The notes under the pieces are model-generated. The model saw only the letters and a list, made by a program, of their open reading frames with translations. It was not told the DNA's origin and ran no database searches. From positions 1-22,197 of the forward strand of contig JAUCBJ010005054.1 in assembly GCA_032718475.1 (NCBI GenBank): a DNA stretch of 22,197 nucleotides, written 5' to 3'. This document shows, in pieces, positions 1 through 8,304 of the stretch. The first letter of the stretch is position 1. Every line of letters starts with the position of its first letter. Position numbers and translations under genes: made by a program. Source of the DNA: Nemertoderma westbladi (taxonomy: Eukaryota; Xenacoelomorpha; Nemertodermatida; Nemertodermatidae).

Positions 1-280
1 CCTCACGCTCTCTGCGTTAGTTTTCCTCTCTCGCCTCGCGTTCTTTGCACTCGTTTTCCTCTCTCGCCTCACGTTCTTTGCACTCGTTTTCCTCTCTCGC
101 CTCACGTTCTTTACATTCCGCCTCACGCTCTTTGCGCTCATTTTTCTCTCTCGCTACACGTTCCCTACGTTCCGCCTCACGCTCTTTGCGCTCATTTTTC
201 TCTCTCGCTACACGTTCCCTACGTTCCGCCTCACGCTCTTCTTGTTCCTTCCTCCCTACTTCCTCACACACAATAAGGCT
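1..280. repeat. Coding tandem repeats, 33-bp and 54-bp units
   Basis: Units starting CGCCTCACGTTCTTTGCACT repeat every 33 bp (starts at 32, 65 and 98, with a partial unit at 1-31). Units starting CGCCTCACGCTCTTTGCGCT repeat every 54 bp (119, 173 and 227). Both periods are multiples of three, so copy number can change without breaking the frame of the minus-strand ORF; they encode 11- and 18-residue charged repeats. Confidence 0.85.
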
Positions 281-1339
281 TCTCGCGGCCCTCTTGGCCC
301 TCTCTCCGGTTTCTTTAATCAATGCCATTTCCCTCTCTAGCAGCACTCTCCCCTCCTCTAACCGTCTACCTACTTCCCTTTGACCTTGCTCTATCAAATC
401 GAGATGGTACGTGGCATTTATCTCTCTCACCCGTCTTCCTTTCGCGGAGGATGTAGCAGACTTATCGGTTACGACGGATTCCCTCCACCTTCCCGACCTA
501 CTGACTTTCCCCCGCCTCCCGGAACTTCCTCCGACCGACGTGGCCGAATCCTCGGGGTTAACCTCGGATTCGCCCTCCTCAGGTCTCTCCCAACCCACTA
601 ATTTTACTCCCCGGGCATCGACTAAGTATGGCCCTACGTACACTACGCTAGGTTCCATACCCCTACACCGCCATAAGTCACACAGTTCCTCGGCAACCCC
701 TCTCGCTCTCTCCTTGGCCAGTTCTCTTTGCCCGAAGCGCATTAGATAATTAAAGTGTTTATTCGACTCACCTAGTCGTTTCCTCAGTCTCACCTCGTCT
801 ATCTTCGCCCCCTCTTTGGCCTCCTTTAGCAGTTTCTGAGTCGCGTTGTAGGCCCGTCGAAGTCGATCAGAAACCCCGACGTCCTCGTCGCCGACCTCTC
901 TTCCGTCTCTCCGGGTCCGACGTCGTACCGGCGGCCCCACCGTCGCCATTTCGGTGGGCCGTTCGTCGCCCTCGGCCTGTAGCTGACCGGCGACATCGGT
1001 ACCGACATCTCCTCCGTCTCTCCGGGTCCGGCGTCGTACCGTCGGCCCCACCGTCGTCGTTTCGGTGGGCCGCTCGTCGCCCTCGGCCTGTGGCTGGCCG
1101 GCGACATCAGTACGTCGACCCACGTCCCGTGTCGACTCGTCTCCTTCTCCCTCCGTCTCGCTCTCTCCTTGTCTTGGCTCGACCTCGGGTTCCAGACGGC
1201 CCCCCTCATCCTGAACTGCCGGATGACCCGTTACCGATGGGTCCGGCGTTGTGGGCCTGTACCGCCTGGTTGCGGCCTCGCGGATCGTTAGCTCTTCGTC
1301 CGGGGTCCGCGTCGGCGTCGTCTCTCCCGACTGACTCAT
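17..1339 (-). CDS. Gag-like charged repetitive protein, probably of an LTR retrotransposon
   Basis: This is an open frame of 440 codons from a true ATG at 1339 to TAA at 17-19. It is far more GC-rich than the surrounding DNA, as expected of a recently inserted coding unit. Residues about 1-105 are Pro/Thr/Arg/Glu-rich. Two copies of a roughly 39-residue repeat (each with QAEGDERPTE and VRRRTRRDG) fill about residues 75-150. A globular-looking segment around 160-255 contains FNYLMRFGQRELAKERA, CDLWRC and VGPYLVDARG. The last 130 residues are highly charged, start with INATYHLDLIEQGQ, and are predicted by eye to be a long coiled coil. They end in two 18-residue repeats (EREAERRERVAREKNERK type) and shorter 11-residue ECKEREAREEN repeats. 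No zinc knuckle or protease motif is seen. The terminal stop lies inside a repeat unit: the same frame past TAA still reads the repeat to the window edge, so the true protein may be longer. The Gag assignment is inferred from size, composition and the LTR-like DNA upstream; a host coiled-coil protein is possible. Confidence 0.55.
   Translation of the reverse strand: MSQSGETTPTRTPDEELTIREAATRRYRPTTPDPSVTGHPAVQDEGGRLEPEVEPRQGESETEGEGDESTRDVGRRTDVAGQPQAEGDERPTETTTVGPTVRRRTRRDGGDVGTDVAGQLQAEGDERPTEMATVGPPVRRRTRRDGREVGDEDVGVSDRLRRAYNATQKLLKEAKEGAKIDEVRLRKRLGESNKHFNYLMRFGQRELAKERARGVAEELCDLWRCRGMEPSVVYVGPYLVDARGVKLVGWERPEEGESEVNPEDSATSVGGSSGRRGKVSRSGRWRESVVTDKSATSSAKGRRVREINATYHLDLIEQGQREVGRRLEEGRVLLEREMALIKETGERAKRAARSLIVCEEVGRKEQEEREAERRERVAREKNERKEREAERRERVAREKNERKEREAECKEREAREENECKEREAREENECKEREAREEN
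880..1115. repeat. In-frame duplication of about 117 bp in the Gag-like ORF
   Basis: Two adjacent, diverged copies each contain a CGTCTCTCCGGGTCCG-type start, a GGCCCCACCGTCG block and a CGTCGCCCTCGGCCTGT end. They encode the duplicated segment with DERPTE and RRRTRRDG in the minus-strand ORF. Confidence 0.75.
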
Positions 1340-1427
1340 CTCACTCGCATAGATTGGTGGCTGGTAGTCACTGAGTTTAGTTAGCTAGGGCGGCAGCTCT
1401 GAGTTCAATTACTGTCAGGTGGCTGCT

Positions 1428-1454
1428 AGGTTTCAATTACTGTGACGGGATCCA
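1428..1454 (-). other. Candidate primer-binding site of the LTR element
   Basis: The minus strand reads TGGATCCCGTCACAGTAATT, about 90 bp upstream of the Gag-like ATG. Its complement ends in TCCA and can be parsed as a tRNA 3' end: T-loop TTCAATT, 5-nt T-stem strand, 7-nt acceptor strand, one discriminator base, then CCA. That is the geometry expected of a PBS. I could not match it to a named tRNA. TTCAATTACTGT also occurs a second time at about 1404, which weakens the case. Confidence 0.25.
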
Positions 1455-1456
1455 GA

Positions 1457-1897
1457 TGGGATCCCGGTTTATCCGGTTTTGTCAGTTCACGTGTCCCCGC
1501 CGTGTATGAAGAGTAAAAGAGTTTCGGTTGTTCGATGTGTATAATGTTTGGGTATATAGATATAGATACGGTATAACGGTGGATAAATTATTGTATATGG
1601 AAGGCGGGAGACGGTAATTGAAGTCCCGGTACTTCCCTAACTAAACTATTGTAAACTACAGTAACACCAGTAACTAGCACTGAGATAACTGAGTAAATGA
1701 TTACTGCCAACTGGCTATATTGCACGGGTTGGCCTTGTTACTCTACCTAATCGATGCCTTTCCCCCCTCTGATTGGTTGATACCCTTGTTGGCGCCCTTT
1801 GGAGTGTTCCCGTTCACTCCACCTGTTCTCTCTCTGTTAGGGGTTTGGCCCCTGACCCTCATTGTGTGTTTCTCCTTCCCATTTTGTTGGGGTGACA
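1457..1897 (-). mobile_element. Candidate 5' LTR of the Gag-bearing element
   Basis: Read on the minus strand this segment starts TGTCACCCCAAC (at 1897) and ends CCCA (at 1457), two bases before the candidate PBS, so it has TG...CA termini. It contains an AT-rich TATA-like stretch (about 1550-1590) and GC-rich ends. A second possible start is TGTTAC at 1666. The matching 3' LTR would lie beyond the left window edge, so the pair cannot be checked here. Confidence 0.3.
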
Positions 1898-2057
1898 CGA
1901 GTGATTGATTATCCAATTTCGTGGCCCCCAATATTGCTTATCGGCTTACTTTACGGTTTGGGTTAGCGGGATTGAATAAGCTAACAAGCAGCATGATGAA
2001 AAATCATGAGTTTATGCCCTTTTCCTCGAAGAGACAATTTTTTTTTTGCTTTTTGCC
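1898..2057. other. Non-coding stretch before the inverted arm
   Basis: No gene is seen. A weaker extension of the downstream inverted arm starts near 1988 (AGCAGCATGATGAAAAATCA), which matches the reverse complement of about 4350-4376. A poly-T run lies at 2038-2047. Confidence 0.4.
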
Positions 2058-2135
2058 CATTTCCTCACTTTTCCTTCAATTTGCCGGAAAATCTACAGAC
2101 AGACACCCTAGGTCGTGTATTTAATGTGGTGTAAA
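2058..2135 (+). repeat. Inverted repeat, left arm
   Basis: This 78-bp segment is the reverse complement of 4256-4333 with two mismatches by eye. It contains TTTGCCGGAAAATCTACAGA and GGTCGTGTATTTAATGTGG. A more diverged extension reaches out to about 1988. The arms enclose about 2.1 kb and could be the ends of a foldback-type element or two opposed copies of one dispersed repeat. Confidence 0.85.
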
Positions 2136-3369
2136 GTTTATGGCCGGTACCGGTACCTACTTTACTGTAAGTAGGCACTCAACTAATAGTGAAATAATAT
2201 TTTAAATGGCGATGTTCAATTATTGTACCGGCGGCACTGGGGGAGGGAGGACGAATGCCAGTTTAAGTGCCTGAATGAATGATTTACGATTAGCAGAGAT
2301 TTTGCGGACGTCATCTGCAGCCGTCTTTCTGTGGTGGATAAGACACGGTCTCGGTATGGAAACACCCCCAACGTGTTGTCGTTGCTCGATGGCAATGAAG
2401 CGGGATGACGCGAAGGGTAAATTATAATTGCAATTGTTCCCATACTGTAGGTTTAGTTGTAATTGTGGCTCATACTTGTTGCATGTATTAATTATAATTT
2501 GTAGTTAATTTCGTACTTTTTAAATTTAATTACACAGTAGGACATAATATAGGACTGACTTATGATATAATTATGTTGTGAATTACTTTACAGTACTTTG
2601 TTGTGGCATTTTATACTGAATTATTATTCATGTAATCAATAATTAAAATCAATTATAATTAAAATTAAAATCATTTTTCAGTACGTTTTTTTTAATGTCA
2701 AATTATTATTAAGCAATTATTATATTACAGTGCACATTTTTAGGAATTGTGGCATTTTGTACAATATGCCTAATAAATCAATTTACAGTTTGTGGCATTT
2801 ATTAATAGTTAATTAGCAGTTTTAGTTAATTAGGTTATTATATGCAATATTACAGTGCAATGTATACTAACAAACTTTTGAAAAAAGTATAAGTAGTTCG
2901 CCATGGGCTGATGGGCATAGGGGAATCATCAATGTTTGAAAAAAGTACAAGTGGATCGCCACGGGCATAGGGGAATCGACCAAAAAATGTCTTACCACTG
3001 TGTGCCTCAAATTTTATATTACCCAAAAACATGCAACTTTAGAACGCCAACATCTCGGTAATTTCTTGAGCATTCAGATGTTTTCAAGGAATTCAAAAAT
3101 ATTAATCACCCACACTAAAATAGTAGCAATACCCGGTTTCATTTTTATAACAAAATGTCTGTACCGGTATACAGTCAGAGCTCAGAGGATAGATTGAAAC
3201 AGAGTCAGGGCCCCAGAGCCATAATTAATTTTAAATATGATTCTTAACATTTTTAAGTCTGAAGCCCATCTCCTTACTCCAGGTATTGTTTGGTATATTT
3301 GTATTTTTCTATAAATAATAAGAAGAAGAAGACTGGTACAAGAGAGGGACATTAACTTATGAACTAATC
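2136..3369. other. AT-rich intergenic DNA inside the inverted arms
   Basis: No recognisable gene is present. Minus-strand 2216-2410 is open for about 60 codons (containing HHRKTAADDVRKISANRK), but I recognise no family. 2450-2870 is very AT-rich with TTAATTA-type words. 2874-2981 holds a diverged tandem duplication of a TTTGAAAAAAGTA...GGGCATAGGGGAATC unit. A 22-bp stretch at 3028-3049 (AACATGCAACTTTAGAACGC) reappears inverted at 10945-10966. Confidence 0.4.
2874..2981. repeat. Two-copy diverged tandem repeat
   Basis: Copy one (about 2874-2932) and copy two (about 2934-2981) share TTTGAAAAAAGTA, TCGCCA and GGGCATAGGGGAATC. Copy one has about 10 extra bases in the middle. Confidence 0.7.
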
Positions 3370-3803
3370 CGGTACCAGTACGGTTCTAAATTACAGGTTT
3401 AAGGTTATATATTAAATATGTTATTAGTATTGGCGATTCATATAAAGACAGAATGTGCTCAGATGTACTGGGAACTACAGTACGGTCGCGGTTGTATGAA
3501 ACTACAAAAGTTCCTATGCAGCAAACTTTGCCCGCGTCCAATCTTCGCTAGAGCAAACACTCTTTTGAACTTAAGTAATTAATTACCGGTACATAATACT
3601 TAGTTTTTGAGTACCAGTTAAATTACTGGGAGCAAATCTTGGGATAGGAGTATCGCCCACCCCTACCCTCGGGTAGCAGCTATCGAAAGAGGAGCATTCG
3701 GGTTTCCTCCGGTTTCGGCCGACTGTTTGCTTGCTTGCTTTGCTCTGCTTGCTACATAATACTTAAAACAAAAACTCAAGTTCGTGTAGCCAACTATGAA
3801 ACT
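3370..3803 (+). repeat. Dispersed repeat, copy A (filled site)
   Basis: Matches 11060-11277 in the same orientation. Shared blocks include ATTAAATATGTTATT, GGTCGCGGTTGTATGAAACT, AGTAATTAATTACCGGTAC and AAAACAAAAACTCAAGTTCG. Copy A differs by about 25 extra bases near 3542-3570 and by a 150-bp insertion at 3603-3752. No coding potential is seen. Confidence 0.85.
3603..3752. mobile_element. 150-bp insertion flanked by a 13-bp target-site duplication
   Basis: The insert is bounded by perfect copies of TACATAATACTTA at 3590-3602 and 3753-3765. The sister repeat at 11225-11237 has the single uninterrupted TACCTAATACTTA, an empty site. One end is a TTGC-rich simple repeat (about 3727-3752); the other, read on the minus strand, ends in ACTGGTACTCAAAAAC. 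The 13-bp duplication, short length and simple-repeat end suggest a SINE or a truncated LINE tail. I see no convincing pol III A/B boxes. Confidence 0.75.
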
Positions 3804-4255
3804 GTCTGTACCAGACCCTTTAATTAGGATTGAGGCCGCCACTACTGTAACCTGCGAGTTTCATACAGTATAAAAATCCAATGGCAGTGTGGGTACCCAA
3901 ACTGAATATTCCCCCTCCCCCAGCAGCCCAGTGCCGCCAGTCAGCCAGTACAATTGAACATCACCATTTAAAGGGTTTGACTAAATACGCCACCGACAGA
4001 CCGACACCTTTCGCATACCAACAACAACAAAAGACACAAAACCGACAGGTAAAATCGCAAACCGACAGTATACGACAACTTCGGCAATGTTAGTAAACTA
4101 TTTCAGTACATGATTATACAATTTTTATTTCCAGTAGGCCTACTGACAGTGGTCAAATTACAAATTAAGTTAAGTAGGCCTATTTATATAGAAAATACAG
4201 TTTTCACGTGCTGCGCGAAGGGCACATCGTCCTCTGCCAGTCTGCAGCCGTAAAA
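3804..4255. other. Intergenic DNA
   Basis: No gene is recognised. A 70-codon plus-strand open frame (3881-4093) is low-complexity (CCGACAG and CAACAA repeats) and resembles no family I know. TAGGCCTA palindromes occur at about 4137 and 4176. Confidence 0.4.
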
Positions 4256-4333
4256 TTTACACCACATTAAATACACGACCTGGGGTGTCTGTCTGTAGAT
4301 TTTCCGGCAAATTGAAGGAAAATTGAGGAAATG
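4256..4333 (-). repeat. Inverted repeat, right arm
   Basis: The reverse complement of 2058-2135 with two mismatches in 78 bp. The weaker extension runs on to about 4376 and includes GATCATGATTTTCAATCGTG. Confidence 0.85.
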
Positions 4334-5588
4334 GTACACATTTGATAACAGATCATGATTTTCAATCGTGCTGCTCGAAACGGAAAATCACCCTAATATA
4401 AAATTAATTTTTATGAAGTTACACATACCGGTAAGGTCTGTAGGTCAGAGAGTGTATGTGTGAAATTTGAGACAAATCGGTCCAAAAATGGCCACTGGTG
4501 ACTGGGGAAAGGTGTTTGTCACTGTGTAGCTGTGCCTCAAATGTGATAGAACCGTTATCAATTCTGCAATTTAAAGCTCAAAATTCCTGGCAACGGATAT
4601 TATGTACCCGGTACCTGCCACACCACGCGGCCACCGGCAACAGCATACAGGCATAGGGTACAGAGTACAGGCATAGGCTGATAGGTCTGTAGGTAGATAG
4701 GTCAGTAGGCGAGGCGGAGGCCTGCGACAGTTACCTTACCACTTGGCACTTGCCAGCTTTTTGTCCCATAGTCCAAATATCAGGTACCGGTACTAACTAC
4801 TAAGTACCAAATACACGCTAGGCTGCTAGGTGCTAGGCTTACAACAGTCAGACAGTACACAGTACAGCAGTACAACTGTGAAATCAGATAATGCAGTGAC
4901 CTGGTGACAGCAGCATACAATCCATTACATACGCACATACGCGTATGTAGATACGGATACAGCAAATGCATACGGATACGGATACGGTGAAAAGTTATAC
5001 CCACAGGCATAGGCAGATACTGAGATAGCATAGGCCATTAACAGATTATGGGTGACGACAGACCGAACGTAATCAGGATCGAATGTAACATACAGTAGTT
5101 ATTAGTATTACATATATGCCTATCGAACATAACCTCAATTATGTACGGTGGCCCACAAGTGCCACCGCTGCACTCGCACATACATCGTATAGTTTTGTAT
5201 AGGGCCTACAGTGCAATTCGTACTATTTATACGGATAAGTATAATTAACTTACTTTCATGATGGCCATGGTGATCACCAATTTTTTTTCGTTTTTTTTTT
5301 GACAGCTTTTCAAATTCACACGCATTGTAGTCGGATCTCGATTAAACCCACTTATCCTCGTGATACTTGGTGATAGGCCTACCTTTATTGCACTATTGCA
5401 CAGTGATTTTAAAAAAAATTGCGCCCTAATTTAAATATATTTAAGTTTAGCCCTGTGTATAATGGCGTGAGTGATGAGTGGCCAGACTGTTAATCTAACA
5501 GTTCCAGTCATACAGTACAGTCTATCTAAGAAATCCGCGAAAATGATCCTGACCAATATTATTCGCAGAGACAATGATTCCCAGCCCA
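4334..5588. other. Intergenic DNA with dispersed-repeat fragments
   Basis: No gene is recognised. About 4552-4600 (TTATCAATTCTG, AATTCCTGGCAACG) is repeated in the same orientation at 12658-12715. About 4924-5010, built of CATACGGATACGGATACGG words around the palindrome CATACGCGTATG, is repeated inverted at 12905-12975. 4640-4715 is a run of CATAGG/GTAGG words. Poly-T runs lie at 5281-5300. Confidence 0.4.
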
Positions 5589-5764
5589 TTCGCCACACAT
5601 GGTTGGAATTCGATGGATATATCATTCCTGTTAATGAAATTCTTAGTATGCGCCACGCACTCCTGGCGCTTACATGAAAACTATTCCCAGACAAGAATCA
5701 TTGGCGAATCTCTCCTGCACCTCAAGAAATGTACCAGTACGTCTGGCGAACATGTCGTTCGCCA
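5589..5764. repeat. Cluster of TTCGCCA / TGGCGAA inverted motifs
   Basis: TTCGCCA or its complement occurs at 5589-5595, 5702-5708, 5744-5750 and 5758-5764, with TGCGCCA/TGGCGCT variants at 5649-5655 and 5664-5670. 5744-5764 is a perfect 7-bp hairpin with a 7-nt loop; 5650-5669 forms a second 6-bp hairpin. Confidence 0.6.
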
Positions 5765-5797
5765 TACATGCGCTTAGCACGCTTGTTGTTTACTGGG

Positions 5798-6016
5798 GTG
5801 TAGTGAGGTGTGTGTGTATAGAGCGGCATGAAAATATCAGGTTGCTCTCCACACACATTAAAGTACTGTAAGTTGTGTAGTGAGGTGTGTGTGTGTATAG
5901 AGCGGCATGAAAATATCATGTCGCTCTCCACACACATTAAAGTACTGTAAGTTGTGTAGTGAGGTGTGTGTGTGTAGAGCTGCATGAAAATATCATGTTG
6001 CTCTCCACACACACAG
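5798..6016. repeat. Three tandem 77-79 bp units, each an imperfect hairpin
   Basis: Units start with GTGTAGTGAGGTGTGTG at 5798, 5875 and 5954. Each folds back on itself: the GAGCGGCATGA arm pairs with TCATGTCGCTC across a 5-nt AAATA loop, and GTGTGTGTG pairs with CACACACA further out. The middle copy (5884-5936) gives an 11-bp inner stem with one G-U pair and about 8 outer pairs. Periods of 77 and 79 are not multiples of three, so the minus-strand open frame across this region is not a repeat-encoding gene. This could be a small-RNA precursor cluster or expanded foldback debris. Confidence 0.8.
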
Positions 6017-6158
6017 TCAAAATGGCTGGAAATAGAATATGAAGTACAAAGTAGGCCTAGGTCTAAGTCTGCGGAATTATCGTATGTGAAGTAGTGTTGG
6101 GTGCTACTGTATGGTACGACATTGTGCAACGCAGTTGTATGCTATGGAAAAGTTTTAG

Positions 6159-6717
6159 TATTTTAAGAGTGGATTAACTTACCGGGAGATTGTAAATATC
6201 CTCCATAAAAAACATTGAATTACAATTAGTGAAAGGACAGTGAAGAGACGGTTAATCGAATTGCATTTAAGAGTGGGAATAAAGTCTTGATTGAAATTAA
6301 GCAAACTGTAAAATCTCTTATAGACGGAGCTGCATGTTTGTGGGGATATCGCCATTTTTGGAGGCATTTGGTAAAACTTGGCTATACTGTATCACGTTTA
6401 ACAGTCCAACGTATTCTTAAGGAAATAAACCCACTCGCTTCGAATTTGAGACGTAAGCATAAACTAAAACGTAGGCAATATCGAAATAAGGGGCCAAACT
6501 ATGCCTGGCATGCAGATGGCTATGACAAGTTGAAAATGTTCGGTTTTCCCATTCATGGTTGTCTAGATGGTTGGTCGAGAATGGTTATTTGGTTGAGGTT
6601 GACGCACACAAATAACGACCCCAATGTTGTTAGTAAATTTTATCTGGAATCCGTTGGAAAGTACGGTTGTCCTGTAGGTTTACATACAGACAAAGGGACA
6701 GAAAATTTATATATAAT
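6159..6717 (+). pseudogene. Decayed integrase-core transposase (DDE), interrupted
   Basis: 6159-6284 reads as a helix-turn-helix segment (FKSGLTYREIVNIL, then ISERTVKRRLIELHLRVGI) with a TGA at 6216-6218. After a frameshift near 6285-6289 the frame continues as the linker (LWGYRHFWRHLVKLGYTVS, LTVQRILKEINP, RRKHKLKRRQY) and the start of an integrase core. The first catalytic Asp region is NYAWHADGYDKLKMFG, followed by IHGCLDGWSRMVIWLRL. The second is LHTDKGTEN, ending at about 6709. The glutamate-bearing C-terminal third is missing because a satellite-bearing element starts at 6718. The motif order matches the animal integrase-core family (W.DGYDKLK...RTD.GTEN) found in multicopy animal transposons; IS3EU-like placement is a guess. 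It is a dead gene: one stop, one frameshift and loss of the third catalytic residue. Confidence 0.8.
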
Positions 6718-7470
6718 ATTTTTTATGTCCTTTTATTTGACTTTTTTGTCCGCCTTTCTTTACGAATTGTGCATAATGACTTTTGTTGTCCCTTTAATGA
6801 CTTTGGTAAATTCCATGATTGATAGACTATGAGATCTAACTATGATATGCGCCTGTGGTAAAAGACTCTAAATTTAATAGTTTGAGGTTGTTGTCGATAA
6901 TCGATTACCACATGACGTAGCAAAACACTCATTTTATAGCCAAAAACAAACGTCCTATTGGATCCTAATAGGAACCTAATAGGAAATAAATAACCTTTAG
7001 GAAATCACTTGGAATTTGCCTAATGTAAGTCTACCTAGAGCGGCTAAATATCAAACGCAATAATTTTTATTGTCCGTTTAAATCCTTTTTTTGTCCTTTT
7101 TGTCCTTTTTATGTCCTCCAAAAGTCTAATGTTAGGTTCCATGCTACCGGTATCTCTACTGCTGTTCTCTCAGGCTATCAGTACCGGTATTAGTATATAT
7201 AGCACTATTTTGCTGTATTGTATGTACAGATGTAGGTATAAAGCAGGTATTTCTGTATTTTAGTACCGGTACCGGCACCGGTACTGCTATAGGCCTACTG
7301 TGTAGCCTACCATTTAAATACGGTAATGGTAGGCCAACCGGTTGTGCTAATAAATTTTAAATAATTGATAGGCCAAACTGGATTGCAGGATTGTGGAAAA
7401 TGTGGATATACCTTTCACATAAGTTAGGCCTATTAATGGATCATGACTACTGTCTGAGTAGTGTTACGGA

Positions 7471-7985
7471 TAACCTGCTCCTTTCCCTGATTTGGTAAAG
7501 TGACTGTTTATTGTTTTGGTTAGAAAATCCGGCCTTAACCTGCTCCTTTCCCTCAATTAGTTAAGTGATCGTTTATTGTTTTGGTTAGAAAATCCCGCAT
7601 CTGTAACCTGCTCCTTTCCCTCAATTGGTAATGTTATCGTTTATTGTTTTGGTTAGAAAATCCCGCCTCTGTAACCTGCTCCTTTCTCTCAATTCGTAAT
7701 GTAATCGTTTATTGTTTTGGTTAGAAAATCCCGTCTCTGTAACCTGCTCCTTTCCCTCAATTAGTTAATGATCGTTTATTGTTTTGGTTAGAAAATTCCG
7801 CCTCTGTAACCTGCCCCTTTCCCTCAATTAGTTAAATGATCGTTTATTGTTTTGGTTAGAAAATCCCGTCTCTGTAACCTGCTCCTTTCCCTGATTTGGT
7901 AAAGTGACTGTTTATTGTTTTGGTTAGAAAACTCGGCCTTAACCTGCTCCTTTCCATCAATTGGTAATTGTTTTTGGTTATAAAA
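7471..7985 (+). repeat. Internal satellite array, about 8 units of 64-68 bp
   Basis: Each unit contains TAACCTGCTCCTTTCCCTCA and GTTTATTGTTTTGGTTAGAA. The first unit and the penultimate one share the variant GATTTGGTAAAGTGACTG and end in GGCCTTAACC; inner units have ATTAGTTAAATGATCG or GGTAATGTTATCG. Confidence 0.9.
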
Positions 7986-8149
7986 TGAGTGTTTTGCTAC
8001 GTCATGTGGTATTCGATTATCGACAACAACCACAAACTATTAAATATAGTCTTTTTACCACAGGCGCATATGGAAATCTATCTCATAGTCTATAAATCAT
8101 GGAATCATGGAATGTTTTGGCACAGGCATAGTGAAATCAACTGTCTGAC

Positions 8150-8304
8150 AGTCCAGAAATCATCTGTCTGACAGTTTGAAGAAATACATACATAAAAAGT
8201 CATTAAAAGGACAATAAAAGTCATTAAAAGGACAACAAAAGTCATTATGCATAATTCGTAAAAAAAAAAGGACAAAAAAAGTCAAATAAAAGGACATAAA
8301 AAAT
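8150..8304 (+). repeat. GGAC/GTCATT-punctuated A-rich terminus of the satellite element
   Basis: The terminal 120 bp is a run of AAAGTCATTAAAAGGACAA-type words ending GGACATAAAAAAT. The left block of the element carries the mirror pattern, GTCC words in T-rich DNA (7065-7120). Identical ends occur at 20370-20491 and, inverted, at 6718-6800. Confidence 0.7.

Larger units (their letters stand above)
6718..8304 (+). mobile_element. Satellite-bearing foldback-like element, copy 1
   Basis: Both ends carry the same sequence in opposite orientation: ATTTTTTATGTCC at 6718 and GGACATAAAAAAT ending at 8304. The left arm (6718-6943) is a shortened inverted copy of the right end (about 7966-8304), sharing GACGTAGCAAAACACTCATT and GCGCCTGTGGT. 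About 110 bp of other sequence follows (6944-7055). Then come a 415-bp unique block (7056-7470), a satellite array (7471-7985) and the right end. No transposase is encoded, so it must be non-autonomous. It truncates the integrase-like gene at 6717. I find no clear target-site duplication. Confidence 0.75.

Noticed and set aside
45-1374. Plus-strand open frames opposite the Gag-like ORF.
   Set aside because: Shadows of the GC-rich minus-strand ORF; their Ser/Leu/Pro-rich content is the complement of the Arg/Glu-rich repeat.
1720-1908. TTGGCGCCCTTTGGAG near 1790 as a lysine-tRNA-type primer-binding site on the plus strand.
   Set aside because: It matches only the first eight bases and no plus-strand retrotransposon ORF follows.
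5431-5694. Overlapping 87- and 68-codon open frames on both strands.
   Set aside because: No recognised motif on either strand; the openness is explained by the hairpin-motif cluster and chance.
5722-6129. A 135-codon minus-strand open frame across the tandem hairpins.
   Set aside because: The unit periods of 77 and 79 bp shift the frame between copies, so the frame is open by chance.
7824-8033. A 68-70 codon frame (VVVDNRLPHDVAKHSFY...) recurs in all three satellite-element copies (also 20012-20218 and 20530-20736).
   Set aside because: It starts at GTG rather than ATG, has an in-frame TAG just upstream, and runs straight into the satellite; its conservation is explained by copy identity of the element.
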